DNA of 64,000 bases, taken from contig JBBQUM010000036.1 of assembly GCA_038212445.1 (NCBI GenBank), positions 13,204 to 77,203 on the forward strand, read 5' to 3'. How positions within the stretch are numbered: position 1 is the stretch's first letter; each line of letters starts with the position of its first letter. Made by a program: the position numbers and the translations under genes. The notes beneath the pieces are model-generated. The model saw only the letters and a list, made by a program, of their open reading frames with translations, was not told where the DNA came from and searched no databases. This DNA comes from TMP-7 sp038212445 (GTDB lineage: Bacteria; Acidobacteriota; Terriglobia; Bryobacterales; Bryobacteraceae). This document shows positions 26,650 through 38,341 of the stretch, piece after piece.

Positions 26650-28954
26650 ATGGGCAGAATCGTTGCCGGCTCATTCGTGAGTGATCTCCGTTACGCCGCC
26701 CGCTCACTACGCCAGAGTCCCGCCTTCGCCGTCACCGCCATCCTGACGCTCGCCTTGGGCATCGGCGCCAATACTGCCATCTTCAGTGCGCTCCAGGGCT
26801 CAGTGCTCGCCACCTCTCCCCTACCCTCAACCCGACCGCCTGGTGATGGCACTGCTCTACAATCCGGCGCTCAAGTATGCCACCTAGCTCTCCTATCCCG
26901 ATTTCCTCGACTGGCAGCGCGACTCCCGCTCGTTTGAGAGCCTCGCCGCGTTTGCGCCACACGGCTTCGACCTTACCAGCCCCGGCACGCCGGAACATGT
27001 CGACGGTAAGGAAGTCACTTCGGGATTCTTCGAGACTCTCGGCGTTCCCATGGCCCTTGGAAGCGCCATCACGCCCGCCGAGGACCGTCATCGAGCAATG
27101 CCCGCCGCCGTCATCAGCCATCGCCTCTGGCAAAGCCGCTTTGAGGGCCGGCCTGCTGCGCTCGGCCAGTCCATTACCCTGAATGGCGAAGCTTACACAA
27201 TCGTCGGCGCCCTTCCACCTGGCTTCCGCTTCCACTCGCCCGCCGACGTTTATGTCTCGCTCGGTCGCGGTGACCCGCTGATCCGCAACGATTGCACCAA
27301 TCACGACATTGCCTCCATCGCAAGGCTCGCCCCCGGCGTCGCCATCGATCAGGCACGCGCTGAGCTGAATGTCGTTCAGGAGCACATCGACCAACTCAAT
27401 CCCGCCACCGAGAATGGACTGCAAACCTCCATCCAGCCGCTCAAGGACGTCTTGGTCGGCGATGTGGCGCCGACACTCTTCCTGTTGCTCGCCGCCGTCG
27501 GCGTCGTCCTGCTCATCGCCTGCGCCAACGTCGCCAATCTACTGCTCGCCCGTTCCGCCCGACGCGCCATTAGGACTGCCTCGGATGGAGAACATTGGAC
27601 TGAATGTTCCCGTTCTCCTGTTCGCACTGGTAGTCTCGATGCTCGTCGGGATTCTGTTCGGACTCGCGCCCGCGCTGAAGGCCTCAACGGTCGATCTCCA
27701 GTCGGCGCTCAAGTCTCGAGGCCGCGGCTCAATGGGCGGCCATCATGGCTCGCAAGCGACCCTTGCGGTTTTTCAAATCGCGCTCGCACTGGTCCTACTT
27801 ACCGGCGGCAGTCTGCTCTTCCGGACCATCCACAACCTATGGACCGTGAATCCAGGCTTCCATGCGAACCACGTCATCTCGTTCCAGGTTGGACTCTCAC
27901 CAGCCTTCACTGTCAGCGCTCCGGCCACGAGAGTCGCCTACCAGCAGTTGGTGGAACGGCTTGGCCAGATTCCCGGCATTGATGCCGCCGACTTTACAGC
28001 ACTCCTGCCGTTCAGCGAGAACTCCAACTCGGGACCTTTTTGGGTCGGCTCGCAACAGCCGGCGTCGATGGCCCAGATCCCCCGCGCCACTATTATTGGA
28101 CCGGCCCGGATTACCTCCGTGCTCTCCAAATACCGCTCTTGCGCGGCCGTTTCGTATCTCGCACCGACACTCTTCAGTCTGAAAAAGTCATCGCCATCGA
28201 TGACGTCCTCGCTCAAAAGTACTTCCGTGATCGAGACCCCGTCGGTCAAACGGTCACGGTCCCTCATTGGGGCGAAGCCCGGGTGGTGGGCGTGGTGGGG
28301 CATGTCGAACATTCGCACCTCGACGGTTCAGCTGCGCTATACGATCAACCGCAGATCTATGGCACTTTCTATCAACTGTCCGATCTCTGGGTTCCCTCAT
28401 TTCGCAGCGATCTGAGGATGGTGGTGAGGACGCCGCTCGACCCGGCCGCCGTAATGCCGGCAATCAGGAATGCCGTTTACAATGCGGGTAGCGATCAGCC
28501 CGTCTACAATGTCCGCACCATGCAGGACCTTGTCTGCGGCTCGATGGTCCGGCAGCGCTTCCCCATGATTCTGCTGGTTACCTTCGCCGCCGTTGCGCTG
28601 CTGCTGGCCAGCGTTGGGATCTACGGCCTGTTCTCTTACTCCAACGCTCAGCGGATCCCTGAACTCGGCATTCGCATAGCACTAGGCGCGACGCGCTGGG
28701 ATGTCGTACGGATGCTGGTCACGCAAGGGCTCCGCGTGACTCTCACTGGCACTGCAATCGGAGTGGCCACATCGCTCGCGCTCGCCCGCTTCGCATCCAG
28801 TTTCTCGATTCTGCTCTACAGCGTTCGATTCACCGATCCGCTAGTTTTAGGCGGCGTCTCCCTCCTGTCGGTGACTGCGGCTCTGCTGGCCTGCTACATT
28901 CCCGCCCGCCGCGCGGCCCGCGTAGATCCGGCCGTCGCGCTCCGCCACGATTAA
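26650..28954 (+). pseudogene. Decayed MacB/FtsX-like ABC permease (acidobacterial 'ADOP' type)
   Basis: Fragments in three frames line up as one permease of about 750 residues. The N-terminal part has DLRYAARSLRQSP and LGIGANTAIFSAL. The frame breaks near 26816, there is an in-frame TAG at 26885-26887, and about 50 codons are missing with a second frame change near 27565 (between LLLARSARR and LPRMENIGL). A third shift lies near 28090. The last part holds the second FtsX domain (LASVGIYGLFSYS ... ELGIRIALGATRWDV). This family has two FtsX-type domains and a MacB periplasmic core. It is almost certainly non-functional. Confidence 0.9.
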
Positions 28955-28984
28955 GATCACCGCTGGTCCCGGCAGCTCGATTGA

Positions 28985-29503
28985 CTACTTCACGATCACT
29001 GTCTTGTTGGCTTCCACCGTTACAGTGCGCGACACCGGAGCGCCACTGGACGCCGGCACAATCTTTAACTCGTAGGTGCCCGGGTTCAGCTGCAAACCTT
29101 GCGCAAAATTGCTGAACTCGTCAACGTGCCCCATGAAGCGTCCATTGATGTAAACGGCTGCGAAGTGGTCGGGATGCTCAACGCGAATGGTACCGAATGG
29201 CGGTTTCGCCAAAGGTAGCGCCTTCATCGTCTCGTTAATTTCGAGTTTCTTGCCCCCGAGGATGGTGACCTTCTTCACCACTTCCTCGTAGCGAGGCTCC
29301 ACCAGGCGCACCTCGTGCTCACCCACGGACACAGCGTAAGTCCGCGCAACGCCAAAGTTCTTGGCCGGACCCACATACTTGCCATCGATGAAAACTCCCG
29401 CCCGCCCGGGCTCGACGCGAGTCTTCAGCGACCCCATACCGGGGTCAGCCGCAAACGCCACAGCGTAGACGGTGCACAGCGCGATCCCTAGTTTTGCTTG
29501 CAT
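28985..29503 (-). CDS. Secreted PEGA-domain protein
   Basis: A 172-residue exported protein with a short signal peptide and two PEGA-type beta domains: GRAGVFIDGKYVGP near residue 35 and DHFAAVYINGRFMGH near residue 115, each followed by the strand pattern in which PEGA domains end (VGEHEVRLV; PGTYELKIV). PEGA domains are often found in surface proteins and next to kinase sensors. Its role is unknown. A receiver-like gene and a deacetylase gene lie upstream on the same strand, but spacing gives no strong case for an operon. Confidence 0.75.
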   Translation of the reverse strand: MQAKLGIALCTVYAVAFAADPGMGSLKTRVEPGRAGVFIDGKYVGPAKNFGVARTYAVSVGEHEVRLVEPRYEEVVKKVTILGGKKLEINETMKALPLAKPPFGTIRVEHPDHFAAVYINGRFMGHVDEFSNFAQGLQLNPGTYELKIVPASSGAPVSRTVTVEANKTVIVK

Positions 29504-29537
29504 GCTTCCAGCATGTCACTGAAAGCGACTGCCGGAT

Positions 29538-29903
29538 CTATGCCGCGTGACGTTTCAAAATCAGCGGCAAATTCGTGGAGAACGCCGAGCGCGCCAGCAC
29601 CATGTCGCACCCCGCTTCCTGGGCCTGTTGCTTCAGTTCACCCTGCACGTGAGACACGAACGCAAGTATGCTGACGCCCTTGGTCTCGGCCGCAGCCTTG
29701 AGTTTTTGAATCAATTCCACTGCCTGTACGCAGCGCGCGTTCAGATCGATGATGATCAACGCCGGATTCTCTTTGGCCCTTTCCAGCACATCGTGCTCGG
29801 ACTTTAGAAAATCCGTAGTCAGCCCGGCTCGTTTCGCCAGGTCGTTGATCTTGACGGTAAACATAAGGTCGTCAAGAACCGCGAGGATCTTTTTACTTCG
29901 CAT
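29538..29903 (-). CDS. CheY-like receiver domain protein, atypical
   Basis: A 121-residue stand-alone receiver-like protein. The acidic pair in VLDDLMF and the presumed phospho-acceptor Asp in ALIIIDLNA are present, and a Ser in FVSHV replaces the usual Thr/Ser switch residue. The conserved Lys near the end is replaced by Arg (MVLARSAF), so phosphorylation may be weak or absent. No output domain follows. It is separated from the PIG-L gene by 39 bases on the same strand. Confidence 0.7.
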   Translation of the reverse strand: MRSKKILAVLDDLMFTVKINDLAKRAGLTTDFLKSEHDVLERAKENPALIIIDLNARCVQAVELIQKLKAAAETKGVSILAFVSHVQGELKQQAQEAGCDMVLARSAFSTNLPLILKRHAA

Positions 29904-29942
29904 TGTTTAGTTTTGGACGGGAAGAAGGCAGGAACCCCTATG

Positions 29943-30692
29943 TTAACCAAGCCCGAGCAAGTTCTCAAGTAACGGTGTCTGGGGATAAGGATGGCCAGGG
30001 TATCGGCGGAAGCCTTCGCCGAATTCGAAACCGGCCGCACGGCCGCGGGTGCGAGTCCACTTCTCCATGGTCTCGAGATAGTCTTCGATGTGATGCTGCG
30101 TTCGCAGCCAGTTGCGCTGACTCTCGTGGCAGGCCAGCATTTCCCGCTTGCGCGCGAAGGTCTCGCCGACGTCCACCCACAGGTCCGCTCCCACCGGACG
30201 GCCGTCGCGGTCCACTCCCTCGATCGAATCCATGAAGTACAAATGCGGGATCGCCTCGAGCGCCGATACCGCTCCGCTCGCGCCGGTGACGTAGTTCGGC
30301 GTCGACGCGCCAAAGCAGGCGTCGCGTACCAGCGCGCTGGTGGCCTCGTGATCGCAATGATAGTCGGCCGGTGACGCGGTGAGCACCAGGTCAGGCCTCA
30401 CGCGGCGAATGAGTTCGCATACCTTGCGGCGCGATCCGTCATTGCTGAAGATCGCCAGGTCGCGAAACTCCGCGCATATGTAGGCCGCGCCAATCAGGCC
30501 AGCCGCTTGGGCTGCCTCCGCGCGTCGAATCTCCGAGAGCCGTTCGGCATTGAATTCCGCTGATCCGCAGTCCCCTGCCGTCATCGTCGCAATCACGATT
30601 GAATGGCCGCGCGAGGCAAGTAGCGCCAGCGTCCCTCCAGCCAGGATTTCGACGTCGTCAGGATGGGCGTGAATCGCCAGGACACGAGCCAT
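29943..30692 (-). CDS. PIG-L/LmbE family deacetylase
   Basis: A 249-residue zinc-dependent deacetylase. The metal and catalytic motif AIHAHPDD (His10, Asp12, Asp13) opens the protein and the third zinc ligand is in HCDHEATSAL. Family members deacetylate N-acetyl sugar conjugates such as N-acetylglucosaminyl lipids, or mediate bacillithiol-type steps; the substrate here is unknown. The ATG start fits the family's usual first residues. It is divergent from the Ser/Thr kinase gene, with about 23 bases between the two starts. Confidence 0.88.
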   Translation of the reverse strand: MARVLAIHAHPDDVEILAGGTLALLASRGHSIVIATMTAGDCGSAEFNAERLSEIRRAEAAQAAGLIGAAYICAEFRDLAIFSNDGSRRKVCELIRRVRPDLVLTASPADYHCDHEATSALVRDACFGASTPNYVTGASGAVSALEAIPHLYFMDSIEGVDRDGRPVGADLWVDVGETFARKREMLACHESQRNWLRTQHHIEDYLETMEKWTRTRGRAAGFEFGEGFRRYPGHPYPQTPLLENLLGLG

Positions 30693-30715
30693 GTTTGCTA
30701 CATTAGCAGCACAGC

Positions 30716-33439
30716 ATGCAGACCTGCCCCTCCTGCAAGTCGAAAGTGCCGGAATCGAACCGCACCTGCTCGACTTGTGGAATTTCCATGCCGGCCAGCG
30801 CGGATGACGCCACCATGATTATGGTGGCCGCCGCGAACACTCCCGCCACACCGCCGCCGGCACCCTCCGCCAGTCTCGCTAGCTCCACATCGCTCGGCCG
30901 CACTCGACTGCCGTCCACCATCAAGCCGGCTCGCTTCCCTCCCGGCACCATGCTCGCCGGTCGCTACCAGATCATCGGAATGCTGGGCCAGGGCGGCATG
31001 GGCGAGGTCTATCGCGCCAACGACCTCACGCTTGATCAGCCAGTCGCGCTGAAATTTCTTCCCGCTTCCATGGCCGCCAACCCCGCCATGCTCGGACGCT
31101 TCCATGGCGAAGTTCGCATCGCTCGCCAGGTCTCGCATCCCAACGTCTGCCGCGTTTACGACATCGGCGAAGTCGACGACCAGCTCTTCATCTCCATGGA
31201 GTACGTCGACGGCGAAGACCTCGGCATGCTCCTCCGCCGCATCGGCCGTTTGCCCACCGAACGCGCCGTCGAGTTCGCGCGCAAAATCTGCGCCGGGCTC
31301 GCAGCCGCACACGAGAAGGGCGTCGTCCACCGCGATCTCAAACCCGCCAACATCATGATCGACTCCGACGGCCAGGTGGTCATCATGGACTTCGGTCTCG
31401 CCGCCGTCGCCGAACAAATCGGTGGCGCTGAGATCATGGCCGGCACGCCGGCTTACATGGCGCCTGAACAGCTCAGCGGCCGTGAAGTCACCGTCAAGAG
31501 CGATATCTACGCGCTCGGTCTCGTGCTTTACGAGATGTTCACCGGCAAGCGGCCGTTTGAAGGCAACACGCTCGCCGACATGATCCGCGTGCAGCAGAGC
31601 ACCATTCCGCCATCCATCACCGAGGTGGTGAAGGACCTGGATCCGGCGGTCGAGCGCGTCATCCTCCGCTGCATCGCACCCGATCCCCGCAATCGCCCGG
31701 GCTCCGCGCTCGCCGTCGCTGCCGCCCTTCCTGGTGGCGATCCGCTGGCCGCCGCACTCGCAGCCGGCGAAACGCCCTCTCCTGATCTCGTAGCCGCCAG
31801 CGGCGAAACCTCCAGCGTCCGCCCCTGGATTGCTTTCTCCCTGCTCGCAACCATCATCGTGAGCATGATCGCCATCGTTATCATTCTGCCGATGACTGGC
31901 TACGTCGCCACTTCCCCGCTCGAGCTGCCCCCCGAAGTGCTCGCTCAAAAAGCTCGCGACTACGCGGCCAGCTTCGGCTACACCGACAAGCCGATGAGTT
32001 GGGCCAACAACTTTGAATACGACGACGACGCGCTCAAGTACATCGACCACAATATTCCCGCCGCCGAGCGCTGGCCCCGCTTGCAGGCCGGCCACCCACC
32101 GGTGATCACGTATTGGTACCGCCAGAGCCAGCGCTACCTCGAGCCCGAAAAGTCGCGTGTCACTCCCACAGATCCGTCGATGGATAGCACCGGGATGATC
32201 TTCGAGCGCCTCGACCCTCGCGGCAGGTTGCTCACTTTTCACGCCGTCCCCAATCAGGTCGAAGATCCCGCTCCGCCGGGCATGGCCGTTGACTGGAATA
32301 TTTTGTTGAAAGCCGCTGGTATCGATCCTGCGCAAGCCGCCGACACACCGCCTCAATGGACTCCGCCCGTCTACGCCGACGCCCGCAAAGCCTGGAACGC
32401 GCCCATGCCCGGCGCCCCCCAGACTCAGCTCCGCATTGAGGCCGCGTCCCTGCGCGGTAAGCCCGTCTTCTTCTCGGTGGTGGGACCGTGGACGCGGCCC
32501 GCGCGCATGGAACCCTTTGTGCGGAGCGTCGGCGTCCGCGTGGCGCAGCTTGGTATCTTCGCGGTCGCCATCGGACTCCTCATCACCGCCATTCTTCTGA
32601 CCCGCCACAACTTGAAACGCGGGCGCGGCGACACTAAGGGTGCGTCTCGCCTGGCGTTCTTCTTCCTCATTGTCTACATGGCGATTTTCACGATCAACGT
32701 GACTCATCTGCCCACCCAATGGGAGCTGAATACGGGATTTCGAGCTCTCGCTTACGCCATGATGTGGGCTGCCGCCATCTGGGCAGGCTACGTCGCGGTG
32801 GAACCTTTCGTCCGTCGTCATTGGCCCCAGGCCATCGTGAGTTGGACACGCCTTCTGTCCGGCGGTTATAACGATCCTCTAGTTGGCCGCGATGTTCTTA
32901 TCGGTATCGCCGTGGGTTGCTTCTTCGTCCTCGTCAATGGCGTCAGTTCGTTGATCGAAAAACCGCTGGGGGCGCTGCCGTCCACCCAGGCTCAGTTGTT
33001 CACCCTCCTCGGCGCGCGCCATACCGCGTCGGTCGCCCTCATTGCATCCACCAATACGCTGCTCCAGGTGCTGGTCGCGTTCATGCTGCTGTTCCTGCTC
33101 CGGACTCTGCTACGGCGCGAATGGCTGGCGGCCATCGGGTTCATCGTGTTGTTCACCCTTACAGGCTCAGGAGGATCTCCAGCGCCTCTCATCGACGTTC
33201 CGTTTGCACTGGCGTTGGCCGTTGTAAATTACCTGATACTCACTCGCGTCGGCTTCCTCGCCATGCTCGTCGCTCTTTACGTGAATCTGCTGATTCTGTT
33301 CCTGCCCATTACCTCCGACTTCTCGTCGTGGTATGCCGGTGCTACCGTATTCGCTCTCGTCAGCACAGGTGCGCTCACCGCCTACGCCGCCGCCGCGGCA
33401 CTCAGAGGCAGCAGCCTCATCAAAGACGAACTGCTCTGA
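30716..33439 (+). CDS. Membrane Ser/Thr protein kinase with N-terminal zinc ribbon
   Basis: A 907-residue protein. Residues 1-24 form a zinc ribbon (Cys4, 7, 18, 21). The kinase domain runs from about 84 to 340: glycine loop GQGGMGEV (91-98), Lys113, HRDLKPAN with Asp207, DFG at 225-227 and TPAYMAPEQ. A first membrane helix near residue 375-400 leads to an extracytoplasmic domain, then about ten membrane helices fill the C-terminal third. All catalytic residues are intact, so it should phosphorylate Ser/Thr targets in response to a membrane or periplasmic signal. The start is ATG 30716. Confidence 0.88.
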   Translation: MQTCPSCKSKVPESNRTCSTCGISMPASADDATMIMVAAANTPATPPPAPSASLASSTSLGRTRLPSTIKPARFPPGTMLAGRYQIIGMLGQGGMGEVYRANDLTLDQPVALKFLPASMAANPAMLGRFHGEVRIARQVSHPNVCRVYDIGEVDDQLFISMEYVDGEDLGMLLRRIGRLPTERAVEFARKICAGLAAAHEKGVVHRDLKPANIMIDSDGQVVIMDFGLAAVAEQIGGAEIMAGTPAYMAPEQLSGREVTVKSDIYALGLVLYEMFTGKRPFEGNTLADMIRVQQSTIPPSITEVVKDLDPAVERVILRCIAPDPRNRPGSALAVAAALPGGDPLAAALAAGETPSPDLVAASGETSSVRPWIAFSLLATIIVSMIAIVIILPMTGYVATSPLELPPEVLAQKARDYAASFGYTDKPMSWANNFEYDDDALKYIDHNIPAAERWPRLQAGHPPVITYWYRQSQRYLEPEKSRVTPTDPSMDSTGMIFERLDPRGRLLTFHAVPNQVEDPAPPGMAVDWNILLKAAGIDPAQAADTPPQWTPPVYADARKAWNAPMPGAPQTQLRIEAASLRGKPVFFSVVGPWTRPARMEPFVRSVGVRVAQLGIFAVAIGLLITAILLTRHNLKRGRGDTKGASRLAFFFLIVYMAIFTINVTHLPTQWELNTGFRALAYAMMWAAAIWAGYVAVEPFVRRHWPQAIVSWTRLLSGGYNDPLVGRDVLIGIAVGCFFVLVNGVSSLIEKPLGALPSTQAQLFTLLGARHTASVALIASTNTLLQVLVAFMLLFLLRTLLRREWLAAIGFIVLFTLTGSGGSPAPLIDVPFALALAVVNYLILTRVGFLAMLVALYVNLLILFLPITSDFSSWYAGATVFALVSTGALTAYAAAAALRGSSLIKDELL

Positions 33440-33459
33440 CCTGATACGATGCAGTTCTG

Positions 33460-35121
33460 ATGAAACTTCAGAGCTACACCATCACCCAGGGCCGCGATCG
33501 CGCGCCGGCACGCGCCATGCTCAAGGCCATCGGTTTCACCGACGAGGACCTCCGCAAGCCGATAATCGGCATCGCCAACACCTGGCTCGAGACCATGCCC
33601 TGCAACTTCAATCTCCGCGAGCTCGCGGGCAAGGTGAAGGAAGGCGTCCGAGCCGCCGGCGGCACTCCCATGGAGTTCAACACGATCGCCATCAGCGATG
33701 GCGTTACCATGGGCACTGAGGGAATGAAGGCCTCCCTCGTAAGCCGCGACCTGATCGCCGACTCCATCGAACTGATGGGCCGCGGTCACATGTTCGACGG
33801 CATCATCGCGCTCGTCGCCTGCGACAAAACCATCCCCGGCGCGGCCATGGCGCTCCTGCGCCTCAACGTCCCCGGCGTCATTCTCTATGGCGGCTCCATT
33901 ATGCCCGGCCGCCACAACGGCCGCGATCTCACCGTGCAAGACGTCTTTGAGGCGGTTGGCGCCAACGCCGCGGGCAAGATCAGCGACGCTGAATTGCTCG
34001 CTATCGAAGACGCCGCCTGTCCCGGCGCCGGTGCGTGCGGCGGTCAGTTCACCGCCAACACCATGGCCACCGTGATGGAAGTGATCGGCCTGTCTCCCAT
34101 GAACACGGCCGCCGTCCCGCAGGTGGACAAGGAAAAGGATAATGTTGCCGTTCGCTGCGGCCGCATCATCGTCGAAGCCGTTCAGAAAAACATCAAGCCG
34201 CGCGACATCGCGACGCGCATTGCTTTCGAAAACGCGATTGCTTCGGTTGCCGCAAGCGGCGGCTCCACCAACGCCGTGCTGCACCTGCTCGCGATGGCGC
34301 GCGAAGCCGGCGTCGAGCTGGACATCGACGACTTCCAGGAGATCTCCAATCGCACTCCGCTGCTGGTCGACCTCAAACCGGCCGGCCGCTTCGTCGCCCT
34401 CGACGTCCACAAAGCCGGCGGCATCGGCGTCATCGCCAAGCGCCTGGTCGACGGTGGCTATGCCGACGGCTCCGCTATGACGGTCACTGGCCGTTCCCTG
34501 GGCGACGAAGCCGCCGACGCCAAAGAGACCGCTGGTCAGGAAGTGATTCGCGCCCTCGACAATCCCCTCAAGGCGCACGGCGGCCTGGTGATCCTCAAAG
34601 GCAATCTTGCGCCCGAAGGCTGCGTCATTAAAGTGACCGGCATTGAGCGCAAGCGCCACGACGGTCCCGCGCGCGTGTTCGACCGCGAGGAGGACGCCAT
34701 GCACGCTGTCACCGCCGGCGAGATCAAGGCTGGCGACGTGGTCGTAATTCGCTATGAAGGTCCCAAAGGCGGTCCGGGAATGCGCGAGATGCTCGGCGTC
34801 ACTGGCGCCATCATGGGTGTGGGACTCGGCGACTCAGTCGCGCTGATGACCGACGGCCGTTTCAGCGGCGCCACCCGCGGGTTCTGCATTGGGCATGTCG
34901 CACCCGAGGCAGCCGACGGCGGTGCCATCGCCGCCCTCCGCGAAGGCGACCTCATCCACATCGACATCGAAAATCGCACCATCGACGTCGCAGTGCCAGC
35001 AGAGGAACTCGCCACTCGCCTAGCCGCCTGGCGTCCACCCGCCCCCAAATACACCACCGGCGTCTTCGCCAAATACGTCCGCCTGGTAGGCTCCGCCTCC
35101 CAAGGCGCCATCACCAGCTAG
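33460..35121 (+). CDS. ilvD: Dihydroxy-acid dehydratase
   Basis: A 553-residue Fe-S enzyme of branched-chain amino acid synthesis, which dehydrates 2,3-dihydroxy-isovalerate and its isoleucine-pathway counterpart. Cluster-ligand segments are visible: GIANTWLETMPCN, ALVACDKTIPGAAMA and CPGAGACGGQFTANTM. Later motifs (GGSTNAVLHLLA, TDGRFSGATRG, GHVAPEA) are standard. It stands alone, apart from other ilv genes. Its stop codon overlaps the stop of the convergent RayT gene, and a palindrome with a T-run lies 27 bases downstream. Confidence 0.95.
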   Translation: MKLQSYTITQGRDRAPARAMLKAIGFTDEDLRKPIIGIANTWLETMPCNFNLRELAGKVKEGVRAAGGTPMEFNTIAISDGVTMGTEGMKASLVSRDLIADSIELMGRGHMFDGIIALVACDKTIPGAAMALLRLNVPGVILYGGSIMPGRHNGRDLTVQDVFEAVGANAAGKISDAELLAIEDAACPGAGACGGQFTANTMATVMEVIGLSPMNTAAVPQVDKEKDNVAVRCGRIIVEAVQKNIKPRDIATRIAFENAIASVAASGGSTNAVLHLLAMAREAGVELDIDDFQEISNRTPLLVDLKPAGRFVALDVHKAGGIGVIAKRLVDGGYADGSAMTVTGRSLGDEAADAKETAGQEVIRALDNPLKAHGGLVILKGNLAPEGCVIKVTGIERKRHDGPARVFDREEDAMHAVTAGEIKAGDVVVIRYEGPKGGPGMREMLGVTGAIMGVGLGDSVALMTDGRFSGATRGFCIGHVAPEAADGGAIAALREGDLIHIDIENRTIDVAVPAEELATRLAAWRPPAPKYTTGVFAKYVRLVGSASQGAITS

Positions 35122-35855
35122 CTCAAAACCGCACCCAGCTCATAAACGCGTCCGACGCCTTTATTAAAGGGGTCGGACGCCTTTTTCCCGGCTGGACGCC
35201 CCCGCTCGCCGACGCGCACCGGCCGTCCGAGCTGCTTCTCCAGCGCGTCGAGGAACTCCGGACTCCCTAAAGGCTCGCCCAGTAGCGTCGACCGTCGGAT
35301 CGCGTCGCACTCCCCTTCGGAGAGTTTCGCGGCGAGCGATTCCCGCCACCCCTCGTAATCCCAATAGCGAAAATACTGCGGCCAGTCGCGGCCCAGGATC
35401 GGGTCGTTAGCTCTTGGATTACAGTGGGCCGCGGCACTCGACCACCGCCATTCCCACGGTGTCTGGCTCAAGCCTGCGCGAACTGGATTCATCTCGATGT
35501 AGGCGATCGCACGATAAAGGTGCGCACCGCCTAACACACAGGAATAATAGCGGTTCTGCCACAAATGGCCGACGCGCTCGAGGTGCCGGTTGAACAGCAG
35601 AGAGTATCTGGAATGCGCACGCTGGATCATCGCAGGAAGCGACTCCTCAGTGTCCGGCACCGCGACGAGGTGCACATGGTTCGTCATCAGGCACCAGGCG
35701 AGCAGTCGGACGCCGTGACGCGCGCACTCCTCGTGCAGTAGTTCGAGATAGAGGTATCGGTCAGCATCTGTTTCGAACGTTGGCTGGCGATGGTTGCCGC
35801 GTTGCGTCACGTGGTGCGCTGCGCCAGGAATCAGAACCCGAGGTCGTCTGGGCAT
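35118..35855 (-). mobile_element. REP-associated tyrosine transposase (RayT, IS200-like Y1 family)
   Basis: A 245-residue HUH/Y1-type transposase. ATG 35855 starts PRRPRVLIPGAAHHVTQRGN; the HUH pair is in NHVHLVAV and the Tyr-containing helix in HLYRAIAYIEMNPVRAGL. RayT enzymes act on palindromic REP sequences in single-stranded DNA. The gene is bracketed by a 37-bp palindrome in inverted copies (35148-35184 and 35899-35935), and the left copy codes for the protein's C-terminal part (KASDPFNKGVGR). The stop overlaps that of ilvD. It is a domesticated-type single-gene element, and no target-site duplication is obvious. Confidence 0.9.
35148..35184. repeat. REP-like palindrome, left copy
   Basis: 37 bases identical to the reverse complement of 35899-35935. 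Within it GTCCGAC pairs with GTCGGAC through a stem of about 14 bp with one mismatch around an AT-rich centre. It lies inside the 3' coding part of the RayT gene, and on the plus strand a run of T follows, so it could also act as a terminator for ilvD. Confidence 0.9.
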
Positions 35856-35898
35856 ATATCTACCAGTGCCCAAATCGCCGCAATCTTCTCACAAAATT

Positions 35899-35935
35899 AA
35901 AGGCGTCCGACCCCTTTAATAAAGGCGTCGGACGC
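35899..35935. repeat. REP-like palindrome, right copy
   Basis: The inverted partner of 35148-35184, identical over 37 bases, about 44 bases upstream of the RayT start. The two copies point towards each other with the transposase between them, the arrangement of a REP/RayT unit. Confidence 0.9.
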
Positions 35936-35951
35936 CTTTATCCCTCGATAC

Positions 35952-35990
35952 ACAAAACAAAAGCCGCCCCAGGACTCCCCGGAGCGGCTC
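35952..35990 (-). terminator. Rho-independent terminator of the radical SAM gene
   Basis: On the minus strand a GC-rich stem (GAGCCGCTCC pairing with GGGGCGGCT) is followed by TTTTGTTTTG. It sits 24 bases past the stop of the gene at 36014-38128 and separates it from the RayT element. Confidence 0.8.
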
Positions 35991-36013
35991 CAAATCCAAT
36001 AATCCAACCGCAG

Positions 36014-38128
<2,115 letters not shown>

Positions 38129-38341
38129 GTCGCGTCTGTTTCATCTCCCTGGAACGGCGTTACTTCGCCCGGATACTTCGACCTTTCAGAAGTATAGCCC
38201 TGAGCGGAATGGGTCTCTAGTTCTATGTATCGAACTGCCCGTTTTCATCCCTCGACGGCGATATCTCGGGTTGAACGGCACCGCTGGATTAACCTCTCTT
38301 CAGGTTCAAACAGCGTTCCCTCACAACAACATAGCACGAAC

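Noticed and set aside
30698..32821. Long minus-strand open frame (707 codons) opposite the Ser/Thr kinase
   Set aside because: Antisense shadow of a gene with strong kinase motifs; its translation has no domain and a His/Asp-rich composition typical of GC-rich antisense frames.
33382..34704. 440-codon minus-strand frame over ilvD
   Set aside because: The plus strand encodes a complete IlvD; the antisense translation lacks any recognisable motif.
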